From Lantana camara (Eukaryota; Streptophyta; Magnoliopsida; Lamiales; Verbenaceae): a stretch of 64,000 nucleotides of DNA. Shown here in pieces: positions 1-10,579 of the stretch. Within the stretch, counting starts at the first letter, position 1, and each line of letters begins with the position of its first letter. The notes under the pieces are model-generated. The model ran no database searches. It was not told where the DNA came from and was given only the letters and a program-made list of their open reading frames with translations. The stretch covers positions 53,823,001 to 53,887,000 of the forward strand of contig CM074855.1 of assembly GCA_037501455.1 (NCBI GenBank), given 5' to 3'. Made by a program: the position numbers and the translations under genes.

Positions 1-489
1 TGCCATTTGTTCTTGTGTGTATTTATTACCTGTTGAGTGCTTACTTGTCCTGAGAGTACGAGAGGGTGGTAAGTCGAGGGTCGAGGTTGCAATGGACTTT
101 CGAGGCAACAACGAATAGAAGGATAGCCATCCTGGAGGAACTTCCTGAGTTAGAAGGTGCGAGTGGTGAAAGTCCAGTAACTACGCTACTCGTGTAACGC
201 CGAGCTCTTGAGTTAGTTTGGAACAAATCAAACGGTGGGTGATGAATAAAATTTGGACCCTCCTACCGTGCGAGATGTTTGAATTGCTCCTAGCCCGGAT
301 CAAGCGGTGAGGAATTACCCCATCAAGACTTCAAGAGTTGATCAAACCCCCCTGCGTGTTGGAAGCCCTTACCGAGCTACCCCTTGTCGGGACGTCATGA
401 ACCTCGAACTTGGGTGAATACGGAAGTTGCTCGAGCTTGAAACTCGAGCAGTAGAACCTGGGGACCAGGTTCTCTTAAGGAGGGAAGAT
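1..489 (+). mobile_element. 3' end of an upstream family A internal region
   Basis: This stretch is nearly identical to 16381-16867, the 3' end of the complete family A internal region, so it is the tail of a second internal copy lying upstream of LTR A1. I see no coding sequence. It ends with the inverted repeat ACCTGGGGACCAGGT (456-470), then CTCTTAAG and a purine tract (about 473-489) directly before the LTR start at 490. The rest of this copy lies outside the window. Confidence 0.85.
456..489 (+). promoter_or_regulatory. Polypurine tract and adjacent hairpin, family A (upstream copy)
   Basis: The purine run AGGAGGGAAGAT ends at the LTR start TGTGACACC, where plus-strand DNA synthesis would be primed. 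A perfect inverted repeat (6-bp arms, GGA spacer) lies about 10 nt before it. The same arrangement recurs at 16834-16867. Confidence 0.8.
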
Positions 490-538
490 TGTGACACCCC
501 GTTCGCTCGCACGTACAGGTACGCGTCACGTGTGAGTT
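490..538 (+). repeat. LTR A1, first 49 bases
   Basis: It begins TGTGACACCCC and matches the start of LTR A2 at 16868. The LTR is cut after GAGTT (534-538), which is the 5-bp target duplication of element B. It resumes after the second GAGTT copy (10580-10584). The uninterrupted LTR would be about 3.2 kb. Confidence 0.9.
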
Positions 539-3500
539 TGTAACACCCCGAAGCGAAGGGCGCCACATCCCCCGCACCATAACCCAACACGTGAAGCGAA
601 ATGGGAACTCCGTCCACGTATCAAGTCATGGCGAACGGGTGACAAACAAAAAAATCCAACCTAAGCTAGGTGGTCTAGACCCTACTCAGAGCACCTAGTA
701 AAACAAGTAACGAATGCGGAAGCACCAGAATCTCATAAAGCAAATGAACATACTCAAGACATATCAAACTTTCGCTTCAATCTATACAAACTTTACAATT
801 TCGAATTGGAGGCATAACTTATACATAATTCAGAATTAGCCAAAAAGCATAAAGAAACGAAAATGCCATGCATGAGACTCAAGCTATCCTCAAACCCGAC
901 TCAAAATCAACCGCCTAGCTCCAACACCTCAGAACGGGTACCTGCACCTCAAATCAGAGAGGGAAAAAGATAGAAATAACGAGGGTCAGTCCTAGAGACT
1001 GGTGAGGGGGCTAACACACGCACCCATACATATATGTAAGAGCAAAGCATATACAAAGCTGAAAGGGGTTCGTGAACCGGGCGTGGTTTTTACATTCTAA
1101 AACATTTAACCCGTGGTAATATATATAAAGAAAGAAGTTTGGAGCCGAAGGCCAAATTTAGTAAAGTTTTAGAGTTTAGAAATCCGCCCCCGTTTCACAA
1201 CCCTAAACGAAGACATAACGAACTGAAAGCTTAAATCCATCACCCTTACTTACTCCATACACCAAGGCGAAACGAAAACAAAACAAATCATAACCCAACT
1301 CCACCCCAACACCGTTTTGGGGAGAGAGGTGCCCCTCTCAACCCCTGCTGAAAGCTGAATGAGACGGGGGATCCACCCGCTCCTTCGACGGGTCACTAAG
1401 CACACCGCCGGCTCAAAAAGACCCGTCTTCCCCTCGACCTCCCGAGGATGGGCGAAATCTCCCTTTTGTGGAGTCGTGTTGATGAGAGAGCCCGGCGACC
1501 CCATGGCCGACCCGAGATCACATACCACTTCTCCGGGGCCCAAACTTACACTTACACTTATACTTGCACTTATCACACTTACCAGGCGAAGCTTATCCAC
1601 AAATCTTATCACGCTTACAAACACACACACACACTTAACAAAGCTTGTCAAAACAAAAGAAAATAGAGCTTATATACTTATAAAAGCGTTTTCAAATTCT
1701 TAAGGCAAACGGGACAAATCCCACGAAATACGTATCCAAACACATATCTATATATATACATATATAAGTCGCATGCGGTTTCGAAATTCAATTAGGGTCT
1801 TAGGTCATCATAACTAAAAGGAAAGAAAACCTCACCTGGACGAGCAAACCAACCAAAACGGACCAAAAGGAGTCAAACAAACCACTTCCTCGACAACGGG
1901 ACGAACCTAAGAGCAAAACAAAGAGCAAGAGGCAAACTTAGACTCAAATGAACCATATTGACGCTCGGCGAATGCGTATGATTGTATAAAAGATGATATT
2001 ATGTCATGAACACGTTCATGTGCACTATTAAGGAATTTAAATCGTATAATCAAATCATTCAATCCTTCGCTCACTTTCATTCGAATTCATAATTACATGT
2101 TTCCAATCAATTCAAGAAATTCAAGGCACAAGACTTAACATTTAGACAAATAAGAGCATTGAAGTGAATTAAGTTCGACACACATTCAAACGTACTGAAT
2201 CTTACACAAAACTCTAATACATACACCCTCTTACCTCATATAACATATCTCCAAAGTTTGAAAGCAAGAACAAATCACAAGATGAGGGAAAAGGGTTAAG
2301 GAAATCATCAACGCCACCAAAACGCACATAAACGGCATTCAACAAAAGCATGCCTAAATCTCACCCAAATGTTATGAAATCGAGCCATAATACTCCCAAC
2401 ACATAATAAAACAAGTTCATAGTTCAACCCAAACGAAGATAAAGGCAATAAAGAGGTGAAACAAACCAAAAATCGAAAAGGAAAACCAAGGGCTGCGCAA
2501 GGGGAGGGACACGGGGGTGTCCCTCAACTTAACTAAGCTGAGCCACGCCCGTGGCTCAGTCCAGACATGCCCAGGAACCATGACACGCCCGTGTCTCACA
2601 TTTCAGTGCAAATGAGACACGGGGGTGTCTCGGTACAGGCCAAAATCGCATACAAAGTTTTACCGGCAAAACTGACCCTAAACAAAATTACTCCGAAAGC
2701 ATAGCAAATCAACTCCAAATATTATGAAACTTGATATACAACATATTTAGCATGTTAGGAACATATTTCATTTAGAACTCAAAGGCTAAATCACGCGTTA
2801 AGGTCACCGAAATCATGCAGCAACTCTGGAGCACTACTTAGGAGCTGAAAAAGAAGCTAAAACTTTAGGGGATGAACACTAACATGATAAGAAACTAATA
2901 TACTCCATGTATATGCAAATTGACACGAATTGGAGCACATTAGAACCACCAAGAAATCACAAAATGCAACAGCAGCAGTTCGGTTCGTGCATAGCATACA
3001 AACAGGCCATCATGCTTCGATTAGGAGCTGAAAATGGATCTAAAAACTTGCAAGAGCAGGACTAACATATAAACCAATTAGTATACAACATCTCCATGCA
3101 AATTCACATGAATTGGAAGTCATTAACTCAAGCAACAAAGCATAAAACGTCACAGCAGTCCCAAAACAGGGGAGCTGTTATTAAGGTTCAAGAACTCAAG
3201 TTTCCAGCCATATTAAAGCATGAATTCAGGGAAAAACGAATCACTTTCATAGAAAAACATGTATATAACATTACCAAGCTCATACGAAATTGGAGGCAAG
3301 AATTCATCCATTTGATCTCAAAAACGTGACAGCAGTTTGGTAAAAATGAGCAGATTTGCAGCAGTTCGGTTTTCAAGTTTCATGGCCAAGAACTCAAGGT
3401 TTCAATCATGTTATCAAAGAGAAAACAACCCTAACACATCTAGCATGAAGTAAGAATCAATAATGGAAGCAAAGGAGTTCATATAATCACCAAAGAAGCC

Positions 3501-4431
3501 TTAAATCAGCCACAAATTCAAGCTAAGGCAAGAAAGCAACAAATGACCTCTAACCCTAACTATTCATGCAAGCTTCCAAACCTTTAATAAATCTGATGCA
3601 TATCATGAATTTAAAGGATCAAATGAAGCATAGAAGAGAGGAGAATACATAAATATACTTACCTTTAAGGTATGAAGAAGTATGGAGAAGATTAAGCTTC
3701 AAAAATCACAAGACATGGAGGAGGGTTCTTCTTTCTCTTCTTCTTCCTTCCTTGGATCTGATATTTTCTCCTTTCTTGGGGGTAAGGAGCACGAAATGCT
3801 GCTGATAGGGAGAGAGAGGGATGAATCAAGGTCATGTAAACCAAGGTTAAGGCTTAGGTATGGTTAGTTTGGGCCCACAAATGTGAGACTAGTCAAAGAA
3901 GGTGGCTTAAGCACAAGCTGTTCGTTCCGGTCGAAAACGAGGGTCTAAACGGGCTTAGAAAAATACCAAATCAGGTTCCTTGGCTTCATCTCTTCGTTAC
4001 GAGTCCAACGCATCTTCCGGAATTCGAATCCGAATTCCCTAGCTCAAGTTATGGCCTCCGGAACAAGAGGCGCGCTAAAACTAGTTAGGCCCTCATGTCC
4101 ATCGTCAAATACTTAAGGTTTAAAAACCTCGATAAACGAACACGAAAACTTAAAACGAGCATGCAAACACATTCATAACTCACGTATATCACGCATACCA
4201 AAATTTCACAAAAATCGGAATTGAATTCCGGCACATAACGAGCAAATTACGAGCATGCAAACTTAAATGTTTTAAAATCAAAGTTCAAGAATATAAACAA
4301 TTAATTTCATATTAATTCAAATAATCATATAAGCAATAAAATAACATTTAAATACGTAATTAAATAATTTAAAGCATATAAAACCCTCTCGTTACGGCGT
4401 ACCTGGAAATCCGAACGATCGGGATGTTACA
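539..4431 (-). repeat. LTR B1 (3' LTR of element B)
   Basis: Minus-oriented LTR of 3,893 bp, nearly identical to 6645-10579 apart from scattered substitutions and one missing block of about 45 bp near 2845 that is present in B2 around 8940-8985. In the element's sense direction it has a splice-donor-like AAG/GTAAGT (plus 3657-3665), a CAG/GTGAGGT site (plus 1829-1838), and the stem arms GCTAGGCGG-like (plus 911-919) and 665-673. The palindrome cluster is at 2506-2631. Short ORFs inside are not supported as genes. Confidence 0.93.
2506..2631. repeat. Palindrome cluster in LTR B1
   Basis: Four GC-rich inverted repeats stand out in an AT-rich LTR: GGGACACGGGGGTGTCCC (2506-2523), a 22-bp repeat with arms CTGAGCCACG (2538-2559), GACACGCCCGTGTC (2582-2595) and GAGACACGGGGGTGTCTC (2614-2631). 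LTR B2 has the same set at 8610-8735. Other LTR families have different palindromes in the same place. Confidence 0.9.
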
Positions 4432-4465
4432 AACTCCCCTCCTTCAAAAGGACCTGTCCTCAGGT
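4432..4465 (-). promoter_or_regulatory. Polypurine tract and hairpin of element B
   Basis: Read on the minus strand, a purine run (GAAGGAGGGGAG, plus 4434-4445) abuts the 3' LTR start TGTAACATCCC. Just upstream is ACCTGAGGACAGGT (plus 4452-4465), an inverted repeat with 5-bp arms and an AGGA loop. It is the counterpart of ACCTGGGGACCAGGT in families A, D, E and G. Confidence 0.85.
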
Positions 4466-5389
4466 CCTAAGGAGAATCTTGAACGGCTTCGAAGACAAGT
4501 CTAACTCCACACTTCCGCTGCGCCACTCTGATCACAACTCCTCTTGAGACCCTATCTCCTTAAATAGCGAACCGGACACAAAGTCCTAGGCGTTTGCCCC
4601 TACTTCCCAAATAAAGATTCGGGAGTAGTTGGAGAATTCTCAACCTTGGCACGTAGACATTACTACACAAAGTCCATAACGTCTTTCTTATGCCAGAATA
4701 TCCGGGTCCCAAAACTCCGAACAACCTCAACCCTGAGTGGGATAAACTCGTGACCTTGCACTCCTTAAGGCGTAGGCTACCGTTCTTCTACGAGCAACAC
4801 ACAACAAAGGCCTTCCTTTATGCCTCGGTTGGAAACAAGGTAGCCTTTTGTACCTTCGGTTAGGCAAGAGCCAATACCGTGGGTAACTCTCTCTTCAACC
4901 GCCTCTTCCCACTCAAAACCGTACCTCTTACTCTGAGGCAATCATCGGTTCTTCTACGAGGAATATTAACGGGCTAGCCTTCAATCTAATACCCGAAGAT
5001 ATCGTTGAGTCCCTGACGGACCTCCTAAAAGCATCCGCTATCTTCAATGAGAACAAGACGCCTCCAGACAAGCCGACCAACAGCAGTTGACCCTCACAAC
5101 TCACCAAACACTCACGAACACTCCACACCAAAAGCTCTCCCCACAAAAAGGTTAACACAAAAGAAGATAAAGCACACAATAAGCAAGAATTAAGAAGGGA
5201 AAGACATAAACAACAAGCAAAGCTAAGAAGAAAATGAAGCACACTCCAAGCAAGAACTAAAAAGGAAAAGAAACATATAACGAGCAAAACTGAGAAGGGA
5301 AGGAAACACATTACAAGCAAGGGTCACAAAGGGAAGGAAACACACAATGAACAAGAACAAGAAGGAAAACAATTACACAACAATTATAA
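4466..5389 (-). other. Non-coding 3' part of element B internal region
   Basis: It lies between the gag stop and the polypurine tract. I see no protease or pol motif on either strand. The 130-codon minus ORF at 4928-5320 is a leucine, serine and phenylalanine-rich translation of repeats and matches nothing I recognise. The part at 5181-5385 is a short tandem repeat, listed separately. Confidence 0.7.
5181..5385. repeat. Degenerate ~34-bp tandem repeat, about six copies
   Basis: On the plus strand the unit resembles AAGCAAGAACTAARAAGGGA followed by AAGAAACACA and a short variable tail. About six imperfect copies run head to tail just downstream of gag in element sense. The units are purine-rich on the plus strand. 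Confidence 0.75.
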
Positions 5390-6430
5390 TCAAGACCCAC
5401 CGAAGAACAAGGAATAAAGCAGTAAGCACGTGGGTTTCCCAAGGTTAAAAAAATATGCATGAAATGAGATGCCATGAATGTTTCGTGTACCTTTCACCGA
5501 AGTAGGGGGGTTAAGATTAGCTTGCCCTTGGGTTGGAATCGGAATCCCGGAGTTACGGCTCGTTAAAGGTCTTAGCTTGAATTGGTATGGGCAACTATTT
5601 ACCATGTGTCCGATCTCACCACACTTAAAGCAAGCACCCAACTTCTTCCGACATTGCCCTTCCACATGATTCGGACCCTTACAAAAAACACATCGAATTG
5701 GAGCCGTTAAGGTAAGCTCCGGATTCGGTTTCGATTGTCGTGGTTTCTTCTTCTTCTTGGATGGTTTAACGTCTTGAGAATCATGGGGCTTTTCTTGTGG
5801 TGCCGGCCTCTTGCCCAACCTTGAGTTCGAACCGGATCCTTGTCCCAATTGAAGAGTGTGGGGTTTCAAATGTTGCTTATCCATCTCGCGTTGAACCACC
5901 TTCTTCATTGCCTCCGACCAATGGTTGACCGTTGAAGTAGAGAGGGCTTGTTGAATTTCACCCTTGAGTCCTTGCATGAAATTTTGGGCCTTAAGTCGGT
6001 AGTTATTAATAACCGGTGTGGCATACGGGCCCGATCTCTCTAGTTCCTCCAAGTGATTTTCAGCCATCCTTAAGTCTTGTTGTAGATCTCGAAATTCTTG
6101 AAGTCTCTTTATTCTTGCACTCGAAGGAATGTATTTGTTGTGGAATTCCCGGATAAAATTCTCCCATGTAAACTCTTCCCCGTATCTCTCAAACCACAAT
6201 CTTGTTTCCTTAAGCCAAATCAAAGCTTGTCCTTTAAGTACATGGGAAGTGCAATTCACTCTATCTTGTGTTGTTCCCGATAGAGTATCCCAAATCCATG
6301 AAATCTCAGAAATCCATTGCTCGGCTTTCACATCATCGCCTCCAAACCACATAGGAGGGTTGCAATTCCGGAATTCTTGGTATACCGATGGCATTTGTTC
6401 TTCTCCCATGGTTGTGCGTGGAGACGACAT
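5390..6430 (-). CDS. gag: Gag of element B (capsid plus two zinc knuckles, no protease)
   Basis: 346 codons. The N-terminal half is a retrotransposon Gag capsid domain, recognisable by FRNCNPPMWFGG near residue 22, the tryptophan-rich helix region and KYIPSSARIKRLQEF near residue 100. A basic serine/lysine linker follows, then two CCHC zinc knuckles, CVFCKGPNHVEGQC and CFKCGEIGHMVNSC, near residues 245-280. Gag packages element RNA into cytoplasmic particles. The frame runs into GTRNIHGISFHA, the start of a protease domain, then diverges and stops without the catalytic Asp motif. The ATG at 6430 follows an acceptor-like TTATTCAG/G in sense, as in E and G. The ORF is open throughout, so it may still make protein. 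Confidence 0.88.
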   Translation of the reverse strand: MSSPRTTMGEEQMPSVYQEFRNCNPPMWFGGDDVKAEQWISEISWIWDTLSGTTQDRVNCTSHVLKGQALIWLKETRLWFERYGEEFTWENFIREFHNKYIPSSARIKRLQEFRDLQQDLRMAENHLEELERSGPYATPVINNYRLKAQNFMQGLKGEIQQALSTSTVNHWSEAMKKVVQREMDKQHLKPHTLQLGQGSGSNSRLGKRPAPQEKPHDSQDVKPSKKKKKPRQSKPNPELTLTAPIRCVFCKGPNHVEGQCRKKLGACFKCGEIGHMVNSCPYQFKLRPLTSRNSGIPIPTQGQANLNPPTSVKGTRNIHGISFHAYFFNLGKPTCLLLYSLFFGGS

Positions 6431-6644
6431 CCTGAATAAGAACCAAAATTCAAGAAATATCGATGCGTGGAAGGGTTTAATGCATGTTCATGTAAACAAT
6501 TAATACAAATAAAATCATATAAGTCACAAAATGATGATGGTGAATCCAAATAATCACATAATCCTAAGCCGAACGACCTAGACAAACTCGACACGACACG
6601 AGAGCTCCGGTTTTGCAACCTAGAGCTCTGATACCACCTAAGGA
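6431..6644 (-). promoter_or_regulatory. Leader of element B: primer-binding site, GNRA-type hairpin, gag acceptor-like site
   Basis: In minus sense, TGGTATCAGAGC (plus 6625-6636) lies 8 nt after the 5' LTR and matches the 3' end of initiator tRNA-Met. Next comes GGTTGCAAAACC (plus 6609-6620), a hairpin with a GCAA loop. The leader ends in TTCTTATTCAG directly before GATG of gag. Confidence 0.88.
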
Positions 6645-9600
6645 TGTAACACCCAGAAGCGAAGGGCGCCACATCCCCCGCACCATAACCCAACACGTGA
6701 AGCGAAATGGGAACTCCGTCCACGTATCAAGTCACGGCGAACGGGTGACAAAACAAAAAAATCCAACCTAAGCTAGGCGGTCTAGACCCTACTCAGAGCA
6801 CGCAATAAAACAAGTAACGAATGCGGAAGCACCAGAATCTCATAAAGCAAATGAACATACTCAAGACATATCAAACTTTCGCTTCAATCTATACAAACTT
6901 TACAATTTCGAATTGGAGGCATAACTTATAAATAATTCAGAATTAGCCAAAAAGCATAAAGAAACGAAAATGCCATGCATGAGACTCAAGCTATCCTCAA
7001 ACCCGACTCAAAGACAACCGCCTAGATCCAACACATCAGAACGGGTACCTGCAACTCAAATCAGAGAGGGAAAAAGATAGAAATAACGAGGGTCAGTCCT
7101 AAAGACTGGTGAGGGGGCTAACACACGCACCCATACATATATGTAAGAGCAAAGCATATACAAAGCTGAAAGGGGTTCGTGAACCGGGCGTGGTTTTTGC
7201 ATTCTAAAACATTTAACCCGTGGTAATATATATAAAGAAAGAAGTTTGGAGCCGAAGGCCAAATTCAGTCAAGTTTTAGAGTTTAGAAATCCGCCCCCGT
7301 TTCACAACCCTAAACGAAGACATAACGAACTGAAAGCTTAAATCCATCACCCTTACTTACTCTATACACCAAGGCGAAACGAAAACAAAACAAATCATAA
7401 CCCAACTCCACCACAACACCGTTTTGGGGAGAGAGGTGCCCCTCTCAACCCCTGCTGAAAGCTGAATGAGACGGGGGATCCACCCGCTCCTTCGACGGGT
7501 CACTAAGCACACCGCCGGCTCAAGAAGACCCGCCTTCCCCTCGACCTCCTGAGGATGGGCGAAATCTCACTTTTGTGAAGTCGTGTTGATGAGAGAGCCC
7601 GGTGACCCCATGGCCGACCCGGGATCACATACCACTTCTCCGGGGCCCAAACTTACACTTACACTTATACTTGCACTTATCACACTTACCAGGCGAAGCT
7701 TATCCACAAATCTTATCACGCTTACAAACACACACACGCTTAACAAAGCTTGTCAAAACAAAAGAAAATAGAGCTTATATACTTATAAAAGCGTTTTCAA
7801 ATTCTTAAGGCAAACGGGACAAATCCCACGAAATACGTATCCAAACACATATCTATATATATACATATATAAGTCGCATGCGGTTCGAAATTCAATTAGG
7901 GTCTTAGGTCATCATAACTAAAAGGAAAGAAAACCTCACCTGGACGAGCAAACCAACCAAAACGGACCAAAAGGAGTCAAACGAACCACTTCCTCAACAA
8001 CGGGACGAACCTAAGAGCAAAACAAAGAGCAAGAGGCAAACTTAGACTCAAATGAACCATATTGACGCTCGGCGAATGCGTATGATTGTATAAAAGATGA
8101 TATTATGTCATGAACACGTTCATGTGCACTATTAAGGAATTTAAATCGTATAATCAAATCATTCAATCCTTCGCTCACTTTCATTCGAATTCATAATTAC
8201 ATGTTTCCAATCAATTCAAGAAATTCAAGGCACAAGATTTAACATTTAGACAAATAAGAGCATTGAAGTGAATTAAGTTCGACACACATTCAAACGTACT
8301 CAATCTTACACAAAACTCTAATACATACACCCTATTACTTCATATAACATATCTCCAAAGTTTGAAAGCAAGAACAAATCACAAGATGAGGGAAAAGGGT
8401 TAAGGAAATCATCAACGCCACCAAAACGCCCATAAACGGCATTCAACAAAAGCATGCCTAAATCTCACCCAAATGTTATGAAATCGAGCCACAATACTCC
8501 CAACACATATTAAAACAAGTTCATAGTTCAACCCAAATTAAGATAAAGGCAATAAAGAGGTGAAACAAACCAAAAATCGAAAAGGAAAACCAAGGGTTGC
8601 GCAAGGGGAGGGACACGGGGGTGTCCCTCAACTTAACTAAGCTGAGCCACGCCCGTGGCTCAGTCCAGACATGCCCAGGAAGCATGACACGCCCGTGTCT
8701 CACATTTCAGTGCAAATGAGACACGGGGGTGTCTCGGTACAGGCCAAAATCGCATACAAAGTTTTACCGGCAAAACTGACCCTAAACAAAATTAGTCCAA
8801 AAGCATATCAAATCAACTCCAAATATTATGAAACTTGATATACAACATATTTAGCATGTTAGGAACATATTTCATTTAGAACTCAAAGGCTAAATCAAGC
8901 GTTAAGGTCACCGAAATCGTGCAGCAACTCTGGAGCACCAAAAACGGACATATGAGCTCAATCATGCCATGATCAAGTACTTAGGAGCTGAAAAAGAAGC
9001 TAAAACTTTAGGGGATGAACACTAACATGATAAGAAACTAATATAATCCATGTATTTGCAAATTGACACGAATTGGAGCACATTAGAACCACCAAGAAAT
9101 CACAAAATGCAACAGCAGCAGTTCGGTTCGTGCATAGCATACAAACAGGCCATCATGCTTCGATTAGGAGCTGAAAATGGATCTATAAACTTGCAAGAGC
9201 AGGACTAACATATAAACCAATTAGTATACAACATCTCCATGCAAATTCACATGAATTGGAAGTCATTAACTCAAGCAACAAAGCACAAAACGTCACAGCA
9301 GTCCCAAAACAGGGGAGCAGTTATTAAGGTTCAAGAACTCAAGTTTCCAGCCATATTAAAGCATGAATTCAGGGAAAAACGAATCACTTTCCTAGAACAA
9401 CATGTATATCACATTACCAAGCATTAGCATACGAAATTGGAGGCAAGAATTCATCCATTTGATCTCAAAAACGTGACAGCAGTTTGGTAAAAATGAGCAG
9501 ATTTGCAGCAGTTCGGTTTTCAAGTTTCATGGCCAAGAACTCAAGGTTTCAATCATGTTATCAAAGAGAAAACAACCCTAACACATCTAGCATGAAGTAA

Positions 9601-10579
9601 GAATCAATAATGGAAGCAAAGGAGTTCATATAATCACCAAAGAAGCCTTAAATCAGCCACAAATTCAAGCTAAGGCAAGAAAGCAACAAATGACCTCTAA
9701 CCCTAACTATTCATGCAAGCTTCCAAACCCTTACTAAATCTGATGCATATCATGAATTTAAAGGATCAAATGAAGCATAGAAGAGAGGAGAATACATAAA
9801 TATACTTACCTTTAAGGTATGAAGAAGTATGGAGAAGATTAAGCTTCAAAAATCACAAGACATGGAGGAGGGTTCTTCTTTCTCTTCTTCTTCCTTCCTT
9901 GGATCTGATATTTTCTCCTTTCTTGGGGGTAAGGAGCACGAAATGCTGCTGATAGGGAGAGAGAGGGATGAATCAAGGTCATGTAAACCAAGGTTAAGGC
10001 TTAGGTATGGTTAGTTTGGGCCCACAAATGTGAGACTAGTCAAAGAAGGTGGCTTAAGCACAAGCTGTTCGTTCCGGTCGAAAAACGAGGGTCTAAACGG
10101 GCTTATAAAAATACCAAATCTGGTTCCTTGGCGTCATCTCTTCGTTACGAGTCCAACGCATCTTCCGGAATTCGAATCCGAATTCCCTAGCTCAAGTTAT
10201 GGCCTCCGGAACAAGAGGCGCGCTAAAACTAGTTAGGCCCTCATGTCCCTCGTCAAATACTTAAGGTTTAAAAACCTCGATAAACGAACACGAAAACTTA
10301 AAACGAGCATGCAAACACATTCATAACTCACGTATATCACGCATACCAAAATTTCACAAAAATCGGAATTGAATTCCGGCACATAACGAGCAAATTACGA
10401 GCATGCAAACTTAAACGTTTTAAAATCAAAGTTCAAGAATATAAACAAATAATTTCATATTAATTCAAATAATCATATAAGCATTAAAATAACATTTAAA
10501 TACGTAATTAAATAATTTAAAGCATATAAAACCCTCTCGTTACGGCGTACCTGGAAATCCGAACGATCGGGATGTTACA
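6645..10579 (-). repeat. LTR B2 (5' LTR of element B)
   Basis: 3,935 bp, in minus orientation, ending beside the GAGTT target duplication at 10580-10584. It keeps the donor-like site (plus 9804-9812), the CAG/GTGAGGT site (plus 7933-7942) and the palindrome cluster at 8610-8735. The GCTAGGCGG arm at about 6773 is intact here, whereas LTR B1 has GCTAGGTGG. Confidence 0.93.
8610..8735. repeat. Palindrome cluster in LTR B2
   Basis: The same four inverted repeats as at 2506-2631, from GGGACACGGGGGTGTCCC (8610-8627) to GAGACACGGGGGTGTCTC (8718-8735), with spacing unchanged. Confidence 0.9.

Larger units (their letters stand above)
539..10579 (-). mobile_element. Element B: non-autonomous gag-only Ty3/gypsy-type retrotransposon
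   Basis: A complete element in minus orientation, inserted 49 bp inside LTR A1. It has two LTRs of 3.89 and 3.94 kb that begin and end with TGTAACA/TGTTACA-type termini. The direct repeat GAGTT flanks it at 534-538 and 10580-10584. The internal region is only 2.2 kb and holds a gag ORF but no protease, reverse transcriptase, RNase H or integrase, so it would need proteins in trans. LTR A2 has no B copy at the equivalent site, so B arrived after the A array formed. Confidence 0.95.

Noticed and set aside
1616..1636. ACAC microsatellite in LTR B1
   Set aside because: Short simple repeat of ordinary kind, also in B2 in a shorter form; not listed separately.
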